DNA from: Mesobacillus sp. S13
GTDB lineage: Bacteria > Bacillota > Bacilli > Bacillales > Cytobacillaceae
Direction of reading: 5' to 3'
Assembly: GCF_020422885.1 (NCBI RefSeq)
Contig: NZ_CP084622.1
Location: 296,001-360,000 of the forward strand
Length of the DNA stretch: 64,000 nt
The first letter of the stretch is position 1. Every line of letters begins with the position of its first letter. Positions 1 through 7,974 of this stretch are shown in pieces. The notes beneath the pieces were generated by a model. The model saw only the letters and a list, made by a program, of their open reading frames with translations. It did not search any database and was not told the DNA's origin. The translations under genes and the position numbers were made by a program.

Positions 1-1
1 C

Positions 2-1381
2 CGGATAGCAACGAATGTCATGCTTGAGGGTAAGCGTGCTGTGGGAACGAAGGTTTCACAGGAGGTGGCTGACGTTGTCCTGAAGGAAGGGGAACCGTAT
101 TATGGTGAGGCGGTTGTTGCTGGTCATTCCTATCAAACAGCTTACACTCCTATAAAAGATCAGAATGGTAAAGCGATTGGGATACTCTACGTAGGGGCTT
201 CGGAAAAGACGATTGAACAGATTCTATCTTCTTTCATGACCAAGTTTATCATTCAGGTATTTGTCGTTGTAATCATCGCCTCGATAGGAATCTACTGGTT
301 TACTCGTAGTCTGAGAAAGAGGCTTGTGGCGGTATCGGAAGCGATGATAAAGGCCGGGGCGGGCGATTTTACGGCAGAGGTGGAGGATCATAGTGGTGAT
401 GAACTTAGTGATCTTGCTGATAGTTTTAATAAAATGAAAGATAATCTAAATTCTATGTTAAGAGAGGTGCTGGAAACATCAGAACAGGTAGCAGCATCCT
501 CGGAAGAGTTGAATGCAGGTGCTGAACAGACAAGCAGGGCTACAGAGCAGATTACTGAGGCCATTCAACAAATAGCGGGTGGCTCGGATACCCAGACACA
601 GGGAATAGAGGAAAGTGCGCGGTCTTTAGAGGAGTTGGCAAAGGGAGTCAGTAATATTGCGGAGACGTCTTCCTTGATCGCTGAAACCAGTTCACTGGCA
701 AGTGACCATGCAAAACAGGGTGAGGCATTTGTCCAGAAGACCACAAACCAGATGAATCTGATTCATGCTTCTGTTAATGAAACGGGGGAAGTCATCCGCT
801 TGCTGAATGAAAGATCGAGACAGATTGGAAGCATTTCCGAGGCTATTATCCAAATCGCAGATCAAACCAATTTACTTGCCCTTAATGCAGCCATTGAAGC
901 AGCGAGGGCTGGAGAGCATGGGAAAGGATTTGCTGTCGTGGCGGCAGAGGTAAGAAAATTAGCTGAACAGTCGCAGATTTCCTCTTCCCAGATTTCGGAG
1001 TTGATCAGGCATATCCAAACAGATATGGAGCAATCAGATGCTTCGATGGATACTGTCAAAAAAGAAGTGCTGAATGGCTTGGAAATTGTTGAAGGCTCGC
1101 AAAGAAGCTTTCAGGAAATCCTTAGGTCTATGGAGAATCTGGGCGGACAAGTGGAAGGGATGGCTGCAACGGCTGAACAGATGTCTGCGAGCACTGAAGA
1201 GATATCGGCTACAGTCAATGGAATGGCCTCGATTTCCCGAGATTCATCACTGCATAGCCAGAATGTTGCTGCTTCAGCGGAGGAACAATTAGCCTCCATG
1301 GAGGAAATAACCGCCTCAGCAAACAATCTGTCTACCATGGCAGAATCGTTGAAGGATACGGTAACAGCCTTTAAGATCTAA
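2..1381 (+). CDS. Methyl-accepting chemotaxis protein, 5' truncated by window edge
   Basis: The reading frame is open from base 2, so the true start lies outside the window. The first residues (RIATNV, then KRAVGTKVS and GILYVGA) resemble the end of a Cache-type extracellular sensor domain. A single membrane helix follows ([19 protein letters not shown], about residues 82-100 of the fragment), then a HAMP linker and a long coiled-coil signalling domain. The conserved hairpin tip is visible as [21 protein letters not shown] followed by [16 protein letters not shown]. Receptors of this type sense extracellular ligands and control CheA autophosphorylation. The ligand cannot be told from what is present. 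The gene ends just before a strong terminator. Confidence 0.95.
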   Translation, partial: RIATNVMLEGKRAVGTKVSQEVADVVLKEGEPYYGEAVVAGHSYQTAYTPIKDQNGKAIGILYVGASEKTIEQILSSFMTKFIIQVFVVVIIASIGIYWFTRSLRKRLVAVSEAMIKAGAGDFTAEVEDHSGDELSDLADSFNKMKDNLNSMLREVLETSEQVAASSEELNAGAEQTSRATEQITEAIQQIAGGSDTQTQGIEESARSLEELAKGVSNIAETSSLIAETSSLASDHAKQGEAFVQKTTNQMNLIHASVNETGEVIRLLNERSRQIGSISEAIIQIADQTNLLALNAAIEAARAGEHGKGFAVVAAEVRKLAEQSQISSSQISELIRHIQTDMEQSDASMDTVKKEVLNGLEIVEGSQRSFQEILRSMENLGGQVEGMAATAEQMSASTEEISATVNGMASISRDSSLHSQNVAASAEEQLASMEEITASANNLSTMAESLKDTVTAFKI

Positions 1382-1390
1382 AGTATTAAC

Positions 1391-1427
1391 CATCAAGCCA
1401 TATCACAACTGGCTTGATGTTTTTTTA
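1391..1427 (+). terminator. Rho-independent terminator after the chemotaxis receptor gene
   Basis: A perfect 10-bp stem (CATCAAGCCA at 1391-1400 and TGGCTTGATG at 1410-1419) is followed by seven T residues. It overlaps the 3' end of the convergent NIPSNAP-type gene, so the hairpin may serve both strands. Confidence 0.9.
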
Positions 1428-1768
1428 TTTAAGGAAACGGTGGAAACCAGCTTTTCATTTCTTGCTTCCAAGAAGTATTGCTTCTGCAGAAACTCCTTGC
1501 CTCCATGTTCCTCGTACCAGTTGCGAATTCGCTTAAGATGTTCCATGTCGCTTCTGACATTGTCCTCTATTTTAAGATATGCTTCATAGCTGTCGTATTC
1601 CCAAATAGCGAAAATTTCTGTTGTTTCCTCATCATGCGGTAGCATCCATCTGCCAATTAACCTTGCTCCGTGTTTCAGTTGATTAGGCAAGTTAATGTCG
1701 TTAAATAATGTATTGAATGGTTCAATGAATTCATTTTTGACCATGTAAAACTTGCGGCGATAGAACAA
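1403..1768 (-). CDS. NIPSNAP-family protein
   Basis: The 121-residue product reads as a small soluble NIPSNAP/ferredoxin-like alpha-beta barrel protein. Recognisable stretches are NQLKHGARLIGRWM, TEIFAIWEYDSYEAYLKIE and an RNWYEEHGGKEF region near the C-terminus. Members of this family are widespread in Bacillus, but their biochemical role is poorly defined. The chosen start is TTG at 1768, preceded by an AAGGGG Shine-Dalgarno nine bases upstream. The next in-frame ATG would remove the conserved N-terminal strand. The gene converges on the chemotaxis receptor, and its last codons lie inside that gene's terminator. Its promoter region overlaps that of the divergent yebE transcript. Confidence 0.8.
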   Translation of the reverse strand: MFYRRKFYMVKNEFIEPFNTLFNDINLPNQLKHGARLIGRWMLPHDEETTEIFAIWEYDSYEAYLKIEDNVRSDMEHLKRIRNWYEEHGGKEFLQKQYFLEARNEKLVSTVSLNKKTSSQL

Positions 1769-1771
1769 TCG

Positions 1772-1800
1772 TTACAACCCCTTTCTTCCATTGGTATACT
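1772..1800 (+). promoter_or_regulatory. Candidate sigma-A promoter for the yebE transcript
   Basis: TTACAA at 1772-1777 and TATACT at 1795-1800 are separated by 17 bases. The site lies between the divergent NIPSNAP-type gene and yebE. Confidence 0.5.
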
Positions 1801-1835
1801 CTTCCATATTATTCAGCAAGGAGGGTGGAACGTCA

Positions 1836-1898
1836 ATGCTTTACCATTTTTTAAGGAAAGGAGTTTCAAATCATAAGGTTCAGGAAACCTTAAAATAA
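1836..1898 (+). CDS. Possible 20-residue leader peptide upstream of yebE
   Basis: An ATG at 1836 lies eight bases after a very strong Shine-Dalgarno (AAGGAGGGTGG, 1818-1828). It opens a 20-codon frame encoding MLYHFLRKGVSNHKVQETLK. The 3' half of this frame overlaps a hairpin (AAGGTT/AACCTT, about 1876-1892), and a second hairpin (AAGGAA/TTCCTT, about 1897-1912) follows, then AGGGATTTTT. This layout is compatible with a translated leader and attenuation, but it could be a chance frame. No homology is claimed. Confidence 0.35.
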   Translation: MLYHFLRKGVSNHKVQETLK

Positions 1899-1997
1899 GG
1901 AATCTTTTCCTTAGGGATTTTTGCATGTTGCTTTACAAGACATTGGATTAATGCGAACATTAAGGCTTATTAGAAGAGATGTCTGGAGGGTGTTTAA

Positions 1998-2540
1998 ATG
2001 CTGGAGAATAGTTTTGTCATGGTGGCCATCATCTTAATCATCAATATTGTCTATGTGTCTTTTTTTACGATCAGGATGATCCTGACGTTGAAGGGGCAGC
2101 GTTACCTGGCTGCAGGACTAAGCACGATTGAGGTTGTGATTTATGTTGTTGGGCTTGGACTGGTGCTTGAAAATTTGAATGAGATACAGAATTTGGTAGC
2201 ATATGCTGTCGGCTATGGAATAGGTGTCATTGTCGGGATGAAAATCGAAGAGAAGCTGGCACTTGGCTATATTACAATCAATGTGATTACGAAAGAATAT
2301 GATGTGGACCTGCCGAAGGCTTTGCGTGCGCTCGGTTACGGTGTGACGGATTGGGCTGCTCACGGACTTGAGGGTGACCGGATGGCGATGCAAATTTTAA
2401 CGCCGCGTAAATATGAATTGAAACTGTATGAGAAAATCAAAGAATTGGATCCGAAGGCATTCATCATCGCGTATGAGCCAAAATCGATCCATGGCGGGTT
2501 CTGGGTAAAATCGGTGCGGAAAGGAAAGCTGTTTTCATGA
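1998..2540 (+). CDS. yebE: UPF0316 membrane protein YebE (DUF5698/DUF2179)
   Basis: This 180-residue protein has two to three N-terminal membrane helices (residues about 6-28, 38-58 and 65-82). A C-terminal soluble DUF2179 domain begins near [29 protein letters not shown]. Length and sequence match the UPF0316/YebE family. Some members bind nucleotides through the DUF2179 domain, but the function of this one is unknown. The start ATG follows a GGAGGG site. The gene overlaps yebG by four bases (ATGA), so the two are translationally coupled. The pair sits just upstream of purE, as in B. subtilis. Confidence 0.88.
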   Translation: MLENSFVMVAIILIINIVYVSFFTIRMILTLKGQRYLAAGLSTIEVVIYVVGLGLVLENLNEIQNLVAYAVGYGIGVIVGMKIEEKLALGYITINVITKEYDVDLPKALRALGYGVTDWAAHGLEGDRMAMQILTPRKYELKLYEKIKELDPKAFIIAYEPKSIHGGFWVKSVRKGKLFS

Positions 2541-2743
2541 GCAAGGGTAAAAAGAAACAGATGTATGAAGTCGGTGAAAATGAATCAATCGATGATTGTC
2601 TTAATAGAATGAAGAAGGATGGCTATGCGCCTGTAAGGAGGATGGAGAAACCCATCTTCAAGGAAGTGCAGAAGAACGGGGCAGTCGAGTATGAGCCTGC
2701 TGGCAGGCAGATCATTTTTGAGGCTAAGCCGTTGGAGGCATAG
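2537..2743 (+). CDS. yebG: NETI-motif protein YebG
   Basis: This small 68-residue basic protein matches the NETI-motif family: [21 protein letters not shown], then KPIFKEV. Here the eponymous motif reads NESI, a conservative variant. It has no membrane segment or signal peptide. It overlaps the end of yebE by four bases and is evidently co-transcribed with it. The family is restricted to Bacillaceae and has no established function. Confidence rests on clear sequence recognition and the conserved position between yebE and the purine operon. Confidence 0.85.
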   Translation: MSKGKKKQMYEVGENESIDDCLNRMKKDGYAPVRRMEKPIFKEVQKNGAVEYEPAGRQIIFEAKPLEA

Positions 2744-2768
2744 ATTGCGTTATCCGTTTAAAGCACCA

Positions 2769-2813
2769 AAACACGAACAATAAAAAATAATTACTTTATT
2801 AATGTTCGATTAT
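2769..2813 (+). promoter_or_regulatory. Pair of inverted PurR boxes
   Basis: Box 1 (AAACACGAACAAT, core CGAAC at 2774-2778) and box 2 on the other strand (ATAATCGAACATT, core GTTCG at 2804-2808) match the B. subtilis PurBox consensus AWWWCCGAACWWT at 11 and 12 of 13 positions. The GAAC and GTTC tetramers are 25 bases apart. The pair ends just upstream of the -35 box of the pur promoter. This implies PRPP-responsive repression by a PurR protein encoded elsewhere. Confidence 0.7.
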
Positions 2814-2816
2814 TGA

Positions 2817-2846
2817 TTGACAATAAGTCGAATTAGTTGGTAATAT
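2817..2846 (+). promoter_or_regulatory. Sigma-A promoter of the pur operon
   Basis: A consensus -35 TTGACA (2817-2822) and a -10 TAATAT (2841-2846) are separated by 18 bases. They lie between the PurR boxes and the guanine riboswitch. Confidence 0.7.
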
Positions 2847-2875
2847 GTAAATGTCGAAAGTGAAATTTAGTTTTT

Positions 2876-2946
2876 CCCTCGTATAATAATGGGGATATGG
2901 CCCATGAGTCTCTACCTGGCAACCGTAAATTGCCGGACTATGAGGG
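2876..2946 (+). ncRNA. Guanine riboswitch aptamer (purine class)
   Basis: The layout is that of the purine riboswitch. P1 arms are CCCTC (2876-2880) and GAGGG (2942-2946). The first junction strand begins TATAAT. P2 arms are ATGGG and CCCAT with the loop GATATGG. P3 carries the loop ACCGTAAAT. The closing junction strand GGACTATG has C rather than U at the specificity position, so the ligand should be guanine or hypoxanthine rather than adenine. Ligand binding should stabilise P1 and lower read-through into purE. Confidence 0.93.
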
Positions 2947-3066
2947 AAAGTAGTTTTTAAGTGAAGGGAAAAGAAATCTGCGTTCACTTATGGATTTCTT
3001 TGCTTGCGCACCCGGACAGACTACTTTCTCTTCTATTCAGAGGAAGCAGTCTATCCGGGTTTTTTG
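2942..3066 (+). terminator. Riboswitch expression platform with antiterminator and terminator
   Basis: The terminator has a long stem (ACCCGGA..AGACT..TTTCTCT, from 3010, pairing with AGAGGAAGCAGTCTATCCGGGT, ending about 3061) followed by a T run. GGGAAAGTAG at 2944-2953, which includes the 3' arm of P1, can instead pair with CTACTTTCTC at about 3021-3030 inside the terminator's 5' arm. Aptamer closure and antiterminator formation are therefore mutually exclusive. This is classic transcription-attenuation OFF logic. Confidence 0.85.
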
Positions 3067-3103
3067 TTTTGATAACCTAATGTATATATTTTACTTCAAG
3101 AAA

Positions 3104-3156
3104 TGTCTAGCTCCAACGCTTGTCGGGGCTGAGCAAGGCGCTTGCGCATTTCTGAT
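3104..3156 (+). repeat. Short copy of a dispersed repeat upstream of purE
   Basis: This copy begins TGTCTAGCTCCA and then jumps to ACGCTTGTCGGGGCTGAGCAAGGCGCTTGCGC. It therefore has only the two ends of the longer copies found at 6166-6290 and 25137-25320. GCGCTTG and CAAGGCGC-type arms can pair. It ends about 22 bases before the purE start codon. Confidence 0.75.
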
Positions 3157-3178
3157 AACTCCAAAGGGGGTAAGATAG

Positions 3179-3661
3179 ATGTCGGTTGCAGTCATAATGG
3201 GAAGCAAATCGGATTGGGAAACGATGAAGCATGCATGTGACATACTTGATCAGCTGGATGTTTCTTATATAAAAAAGGTCGTGTCGGCTCATCGAACGCC
3301 GGATTTGATGTTTGAGTTTGCTGAGAAGGCCAGGGACGAAGGAATAAAGGTCATCATCGCTGGAGCTGGCGGAGCGGCGCATTTGCCAGGTATGGTAGCG
3401 GCCAAGACTACGCTGCCGGTCATCGGGGTGCCCGTTCAGTCGAGAGCTCTCAACGGCCTGGATTCACTTTTATCAATCGTTCAGATGCCTGGCGGTGTAC
3501 CGGTTGCGACGGTCGCAATCGGGAAAGCGGGTGCTACGAACGCCGGATTGCTGGCGGCCCAGATTCTTGGAGCGTTTGACAGTGAAGTTGCACAGAGATT
3601 GGAAAGGCTAAGGGAAGAAACGAAAATGTCAGTGATGGAAAGCAGTGATGAGCTTGTCTAA
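3179..3661 (+). CDS. purE: N5-carboxyaminoimidazole ribonucleotide mutase PurE
   Basis: PurE catalyses conversion of N5-CAIR to CAIR in de novo purine synthesis, using the product of the next gene, purK. The 160-residue length is typical of class I PurE. GSKSDW near residue 8, SAHRTP at 36-41 (with the active-site histidine), and [12 protein letters not shown] at 61-72 are all present. The start ATG follows a GGGGGTAAG Shine-Dalgarno. It is the first gene of the pur operon and overlaps purK by 14 bases. Expression should respond to the upstream PurR boxes and guanine riboswitch. Confidence 0.97.
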   Translation: MSVAVIMGSKSDWETMKHACDILDQLDVSYIKKVVSAHRTPDLMFEFAEKARDEGIKVIIAGAGGAAHLPGMVAAKTTLPVIGVPVQSRALNGLDSLLSIVQMPGGVPVATVAIGKAGATNAGLLAAQILGAFDSEVAQRLERLREETKMSVMESSDELV

Positions 3662-4808
3662 ATTGATTTTACCAGGAGACACAATCGGGATTATTGGCGG
3701 CGGGCAGCTGGGCAAGATGATGACGCAGTCAGCTAAAGCGATGGGATTCAGGGTGATCGTGCTCGATCCTACAGAGGATTGCCCGTGCGGCCAGGTGGCT
3801 GACGAGCAGATTGTCGGCAGTTATGATGATCTTGAAAAAATAAAGCAGCTATCTGAACAAAGCGATGTAATCACGTACGAGTTTGAGAACATTGATGCAG
3901 ATGGTCTTGAATGGCTAAATAAATATGCTTATGTGCCGCAGGGGACGGAATTGCTGCGGGTTACTCAGGACAGGATAGAAGAGAAGCGCCATATAGAGGC
4001 GGCAGGTGTAAGGGTAGCCCCTTATGCTGTGGTCGCAAAAGTGGAAGATGTCAGGGGTGGAGTCGAGAAGCTGGGACTGCCAGCTGTCCTGAAAACAGCG
4101 CGTGGCGGTTATGACGGCAAAGGGCAGCTTGTGATCAGGTCAAAGGATGATATCGATTTGGCTGAAACACTGGTCAGCCAGGGTACGTGCGTGCTGGAGA
4201 AATGGATTCCTTTTGAAAAGGAGATCTCGGTGATTGTTACGCGAGGTACGAATGGTGAGACGGCGATTTTCCCGGTCGCTGAGAATGTCCATGAAGAAAA
4301 CATCCTTCATCAGACCATTGTTCCGGCGAGAATCAGCAGTGAAGCCGAGGCTAGGGCAGTAGAAGCAGCGAAACAGATTGCGGAGGCGTTGGGGTTAATA
4401 GGGACGCTTGCGGTTGAGATGTTTTTAGCTGCCGATGATGAACTTTACATAAATGAACTGGCTCCAAGGCCTCATAATTCGGGGCATTATAGTATTGAAG
4501 CATGTGAGACTTCGCAGTTCGAGCAGCATATCAGGGCTGTTTGCGGGTGGCCATTGGGAAGCACGAATTTGCTGAAGCCTGCTGTGATGGTGAATATCCT
4601 CGGGCAGCATCAGCAGCCTTTACTGGAAAGAATCGCTGAATTGCAGGATTGGAAGATTCACTTATATGGTAAAAAAGAAGCGAAGTATAAAAGAAAGATG
4701 GGGCATGTGACCCTTTTACGAGACACAGTGGAAATCGCGCTTGATGAGGCTGAAAGAAGCAGAATCTGGAAAGGCGCAGCAGAAATGATCGGAGGACAAA
4801 AGAAATGA
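3648..4808 (+). CDS. purK: 5-(carboxyamino)imidazole ribonucleotide synthase PurK
   Basis: PurK uses ATP and bicarbonate to convert AIR to N5-CAIR. The N-terminus shows the nucleotide-binding [12 protein letters not shown] motif. An ATP-grasp domain follows, with [13 protein letters not shown] near residues 148-160 and [16 protein letters not shown] near 267-282. The length of 386 residues is normal. I chose ATG at 3648; an in-frame GTG lies immediately before it. A GGAAAG site inside the end of purE serves as Shine-Dalgarno. The gene overlaps purE by 14 bases and purB by four, indicating tight translational coupling. Confidence 0.96.
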   Translation: MSLSKLILPGDTIGIIGGGQLGKMMTQSAKAMGFRVIVLDPTEDCPCGQVADEQIVGSYDDLEKIKQLSEQSDVITYEFENIDADGLEWLNKYAYVPQGTELLRVTQDRIEEKRHIEAAGVRVAPYAVVAKVEDVRGGVEKLGLPAVLKTARGGYDGKGQLVIRSKDDIDLAETLVSQGTCVLEKWIPFEKEISVIVTRGTNGETAIFPVAENVHEENILHQTIVPARISSEAEARAVEAAKQIAEALGLIGTLAVEMFLAADDELYINELAPRPHNSGHYSIEACETSQFEQHIRAVCGWPLGSTNLLKPAVMVNILGQHQQPLLERIAELQDWKIHLYGKKEAKYKRKMGHVTLLRDTVEIALDEAERSRIWKGAAEMIGGQKK

Positions 4809-6097
4809 TAGATCGTTATACAAGACCGGAAATGGGAGCAATCTGGACGGAGGAAAATCGTTTTAAAGCATGGCTTGAGGTTGAGATTCTTGCTTGTGAA
4901 GCATGGGCTGAGCTTGGGGATATTCCTAAGGAAGATGTGAAGAAACTGCGTGAGAATGCTTCTTTTGATATTGAGCGGATCAAGGAGATTGAGGAAGAGA
5001 CACGCCATGATGTTGTTGCTTTTACAAGAGCGGTATCAGAAACGCTTGGCGAGGAGCGCAAATGGGTGCATTATGGTCTGACTTCGACGGATGTAGTCGA
5101 TACGGCGCTTTCTTATGTGCTTAAGCAGGCGAATGAGATTTTGCTGAAGGATCTTGAAAACTTTGTTGAGATTCTGATGAATAAGGCAAAAGAACATAAA
5201 TACACGGTCATGATGGGCCGTACGCACGGTGTTCATGCCGAGCCAACAACATTTGGCTTAAAGCTGGCACTTTGGCTGGAGGAAATGAAGCGCAATCTTG
5301 AGCGTTTCAAAATGGCTTCCCGCGACGTCGAGTTCGGCAAGATTTCCGGTGCGGTAGGTACTTACGCGAATATTGATCCATTCGTTGAATCATATGTTTG
5401 TGAAAAATTGGGGCTGCAGCCTGCTCCGATTTCAACTCAGACTTTGCAGCGTGACCGTCATGCTTTTTATATGGGGACGCTTGCGTTGATTGCGACTTCA
5501 ATCGAGAAGTTTGCGGTTGAGATTCGCGGCCTGCAAAAGAGTGAAACTCGCGAGGTAGAAGAGTTTTTTGCAAAAGGCCAGAAGGGTTCATCGGCGATGC
5601 CGCATAAGCGCAATCCGATCGGCTCTGAAAACATGACAGGTATGGCTAGGGTGATTCGCGGTTATATGACAACTGCCTATGAAAATGTGCCGTTATGGCA
5701 TGAGCGCGATATCTCGCATTCATCCGCGGAGAGAATCATTCTGCCGGATGCGACGATTGCATTAAATTATATGCTGAACCGCTTTGGCAATATCGTCAAG
5801 AACTTGACGGTCTACCCAGAGAACATGAAGCGCAATATGGACCGGACGCTTGGTTTGATTTACTCACAGCGTGTGCTTCTTGCACTGATCGACAAGGGGA
5901 TGTCCCGTGAAGAAGCGTATGACACTGTTCAGCCTCGCGCGATGGAAGCGTGGGAAAAGCAAGTGCAGTTCCGCAGCCTCATCGAGAGCGATGAAAAAAT
6001 CGCCGGGCTGCTGAGCGAAGCAGAGATTGATGACTGCTTTGACTACAATTACCATATCAAGCATGTGGATATGATTTTTGAACGACTCGGACTTTAA
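4805..6097 (+). CDS. purB: Adenylosuccinate lyase PurB
   Basis: PurB cleaves fumarate from SAICAR and from adenylosuccinate, acting twice in purine synthesis. The 430-residue protein belongs to the fumarase/aspartase superfamily. Signatures are [11 protein letters not shown] (about residues 84-95), the [17 protein letters not shown] helix (about 135-152) with the general-acid histidine, and the flexible catalytic loop [16 protein letters not shown] (about 262-277). It overlaps purK by four bases (ATGA). A hairpin with a T-rich tail follows it, which is unusual inside this operon. Confidence 0.97.
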   Translation: MIDRYTRPEMGAIWTEENRFKAWLEVEILACEAWAELGDIPKEDVKKLRENASFDIERIKEIEEETRHDVVAFTRAVSETLGEERKWVHYGLTSTDVVDTALSYVLKQANEILLKDLENFVEILMNKAKEHKYTVMMGRTHGVHAEPTTFGLKLALWLEEMKRNLERFKMASRDVEFGKISGAVGTYANIDPFVESYVCEKLGLQPAPISTQTLQRDRHAFYMGTLALIATSIEKFAVEIRGLQKSETREVEEFFAKGQKGSSAMPHKRNPIGSENMTGMARVIRGYMTTAYENVPLWHERDISHSSAERIILPDATIALNYMLNRFGNIVKNLTVYPENMKRNMDRTLGLIYSQRVLLALIDKGMSREEAYDTVQPRAMEAWEKQVQFRSLIESDEKIAGLLSEAEIDDCFDYNYHIKHVDMIFERLGL

Positions 6098-6104
6098 TAC
6101 GAAC

Positions 6105-6129
6105 GGGCAAGGTTTCTTGCCCTTCTTTT
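6105..6129 (+). terminator. Hairpin with U-rich tail between purB and purC
   Basis: A 7-bp stem GGGCAAG (6105-6111)/CTTGCCC (6116-6122) with a GTTT loop is followed by TTCTTTT. It has the form of an intrinsic terminator. Because purC onwards has no obvious promoter of its own, it may act as a partial terminator that lowers downstream expression, or as an mRNA-stabilising stem. Confidence 0.6.
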
Positions 6130-6165
6130 AAATGATAAGAAAAGTGTAGAAATATAACTGCGAGA

Positions 6166-6290
6166 GTTGTCCAGTTTCAGCGCCTAGCTCCTTGAGTCGC
6201 TTCGGTCCGCACGATGAAGTCAAAGAACGACTTCTTCATGCGGCCCTCCAGCGCTTGTCGGAGCTGACCAAGGCGCTTACACTTTTCGAT
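6166..6290 (+). repeat. Dispersed repeat copy upstream of purC
   Basis: The copy shares long blocks with the one at 25137-25320: GAGTCGCTTCGGTCC, GATGAAGTCAAAGAACGACTTC and CCCTCCAGCGCTTGTCGG, then GCTGACCAAGGCGCTT. Internal hairpins are GAAGTC/GACTTC around AAAGAAC, and GCGCTTG/CAAGGCGC. It fills most of the unusual 233-base gap between purB and purC and ends about 40 bases before the purC start. Confidence 0.8.
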
Positions 6291-6330
6291 GACTGAAGAT
6301 TGCTAATTATCTCAATCGGAGGGCGTTAAA

Positions 6331-7044
6331 ATGGAAGAGCTGTTATACGAAGGGAAAGCGAAGCGGATTTATGCAACGGATGAAGAGCAGGTTGTAAGAG
6401 TGCAATACAAGGATTCAGCGACGGCCTTCAATGGCGAGAAAAAGGCGGAGATTGTCGGCAAGGGCAAACTGAATAACGAGATTACAAGTCTATTATTCTT
6501 AAAACTTCGCAAAGCGGGAATCCATTCGCATTTTATTGAGAAAATTTCAGAGAATGAGCAGCTTGTTAAGCGTGTAGAGATCATTCCGCTTGAGGTGGTT
6601 GTCAGGAACTTTGCTGCCGGCAGCTTTTCTAAGCGGCTTGGTGTCGAGGAAGGTAAGCAGCTTCCACGTCCGATTGTTGAGTTTTACCTGAAGGATGATT
6701 CGCTCGGTGATCCGCTGATTACGGATGAGCATGTCGATGTGCTGGACCTGGCGACAAAAGATGAAGTGGCTGAGCTGAAGGCAGCGGCTTTGAAGATCAA
6801 TGAGGTGCTTGGCGGTTTTTTTGCAGAGATTGGCGTGAGGTTAATAGATTTCAAGCTTGAGTTCGGCAAAGATGCAGATGGAATGATCCTGCTTGCGGAT
6901 GAGATTTCACCAGATACATGCCGCCTGTGGGACATGGAGACACAGCAGAAGCTTGATAAGGATGTATTCCGCCGTGATTTAGGGAATCTGACAGATGCTT
7001 ACGAAACCATTTTAACGAGATTGGGAGGACAATTGCATGTATAA
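6331..7044 (+). CDS. purC: Phosphoribosylaminoimidazole-succinocarboxamide synthase PurC
   Basis: PurC joins CAIR and aspartate with ATP to form SAICAR. The 237-residue length matches the bacterial enzyme. The N-terminal [10 protein letters not shown] motif binds [19 protein letters not shown] (about residues 89-104), FKLEFGK and [12 protein letters not shown] (about 190-201) are family signatures. A GGAGGG Shine-Dalgarno precedes the ATG. It overlaps purS by eight bases. It is separated from purB by a terminator-like hairpin and a dispersed repeat, so its upstream context is unlike the rest of the operon. Confidence 0.96.
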   Translation: MEELLYEGKAKRIYATDEEQVVRVQYKDSATAFNGEKKAEIVGKGKLNNEITSLLFLKLRKAGIHSHFIEKISENEQLVKRVEIIPLEVVVRNFAAGSFSKRLGVEEGKQLPRPIVEFYLKDDSLGDPLITDEHVDVLDLATKDEVAELKAAALKINEVLGGFFAEIGVRLIDFKLEFGKDADGMILLADEISPDTCRLWDMETQQKLDKDVFRRDLGNLTDAYETILTRLGGQLHV

Positions 7045-7291
7045 AGTGAAGGTGTATGTAACGTTAAGGGAAAGTGTTCTGGATCCTCAGGGAACGGCTG
7101 TAAAAAGTTCACTGGCTACGCATGGTTATGAAGGCATCCAGGAGGTTCGCATCGGCAAGTATATGGAGTTGACTTTGGATGAAAGTGTAAAGGATGTTGA
7201 CGGCGCTGTTAAAGAAATGTGCGAGCGCCTGCTGGCGAATCCGGTCATCGAAGACTACAGGTACGAAGTCGAGGAGGTTGTTGCACAGTGA
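7037..7291 (+). CDS. purS: Formylglycinamide ribonucleotide amidotransferase subunit PurS
   Basis: PurS is the small structural subunit that bridges PurQ and PurL in the Gram-positive FGAM synthase complex. At 84 residues it has normal length. It starts [25 protein letters not shown] and ends in the typical [12 protein letters not shown] segment. It overlaps purC by eight bases, and its stop codon overlaps the GTG start of purQ. The three-subunit arrangement purS-purQ-purL seen here is the Bacillus type, not the single-chain enterobacterial type. Confidence 0.95.
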   Translation: MYKVKVYVTLRESVLDPQGTAVKSSLATHGYEGIQEVRIGKYMELTLDESVKDVDGAVKEMCERLLANPVIEDYRYEVEEVVAQ

Positions 7292-7974
7292 AATTTGCGG
7301 TGATCGTTTTTCCGGGTTCGAACTGTGACATCGACATGTACCACGCGGTAAAAGATGAGCTTGGCGAAGAAGCGGAATATGTCTGGCATGATGCAGAAAG
7401 TCTAGAAGACTATGACGCGGTGCTTTTGCCTGGCGGATTTTCATATGGAGATTACTTAAGGTCTGGCGCAATCGCGCAGTTCAGCAATGTCATGAAGGAA
7501 GTCGTTAAGGCGGCTGAAGCAGGAAAGCCAGTGCTTGGAGTCTGCAACGGATTTCAGATCTTGCTTGAAGCTGGCTTGCTTCCTGGAGCGATGCGCCGCA
7601 ATGACAGCCTGAAGTTCATCTGCAAGCAGGTTGAATTGAAGGTGGAGAATAACGAAACAATGTTTTCTGCTGGTTATGAAAAAAATGAGATCATCACGAT
7701 TCCGGTTGCGCACGGTGAGGGCAACTATTATTGCGATGAAGAAACTCTTGCTCGTTTAAAAGCAAATAATCAAATCGTGTTCACATACAATGGCGAAAAT
7801 CCGAACGGAAGCCTTGGAAATATCGCGGGAATCATCAATGAACGAGGGAATGTTCTCGGAATGATGCCGCATCCGGAGCGCGCAGTCGATGAGCTGCTTG
7901 GCGGCGCGGACGGGTTGAAGCTTTTCAAATCGATCGTCAAACAATGGAGGGAAGCATATGCGCTTAATGCTTGA
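7288..7974 (+). CDS. purQ: FGAM synthase glutaminase subunit PurQ
   Basis: PurQ releases ammonia from glutamine for PurL. The 228-residue protein is a class I glutamine amidotransferase. The nucleophile is Cys86 in [11 protein letters not shown], and the His-Glu pair lies in [11 protein letters not shown] near the C-terminus. Translation most likely starts at GTG 7288, preceded by GAGGAGG, giving [15 protein letters not shown] longer frame that starts upstream has no homologous N-terminus. The start overlaps the purS stop codon, and the end overlaps purL by 17 bases. Confidence 0.95.
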   Translation: MKFAVIVFPGSNCDIDMYHAVKDELGEEAEYVWHDAESLEDYDAVLLPGGFSYGDYLRSGAIAQFSNVMKEVVKAAEAGKPVLGVCNGFQILLEAGLLPGAMRRNDSLKFICKQVELKVENNETMFSAGYEKNEIITIPVAHGEGNYYCDEETLARLKANNQIVFTYNGENPNGSLGNIAGIINERGNVLGMMPHPERAVDELLGGADGLKLFKSIVKQWREAYALNA

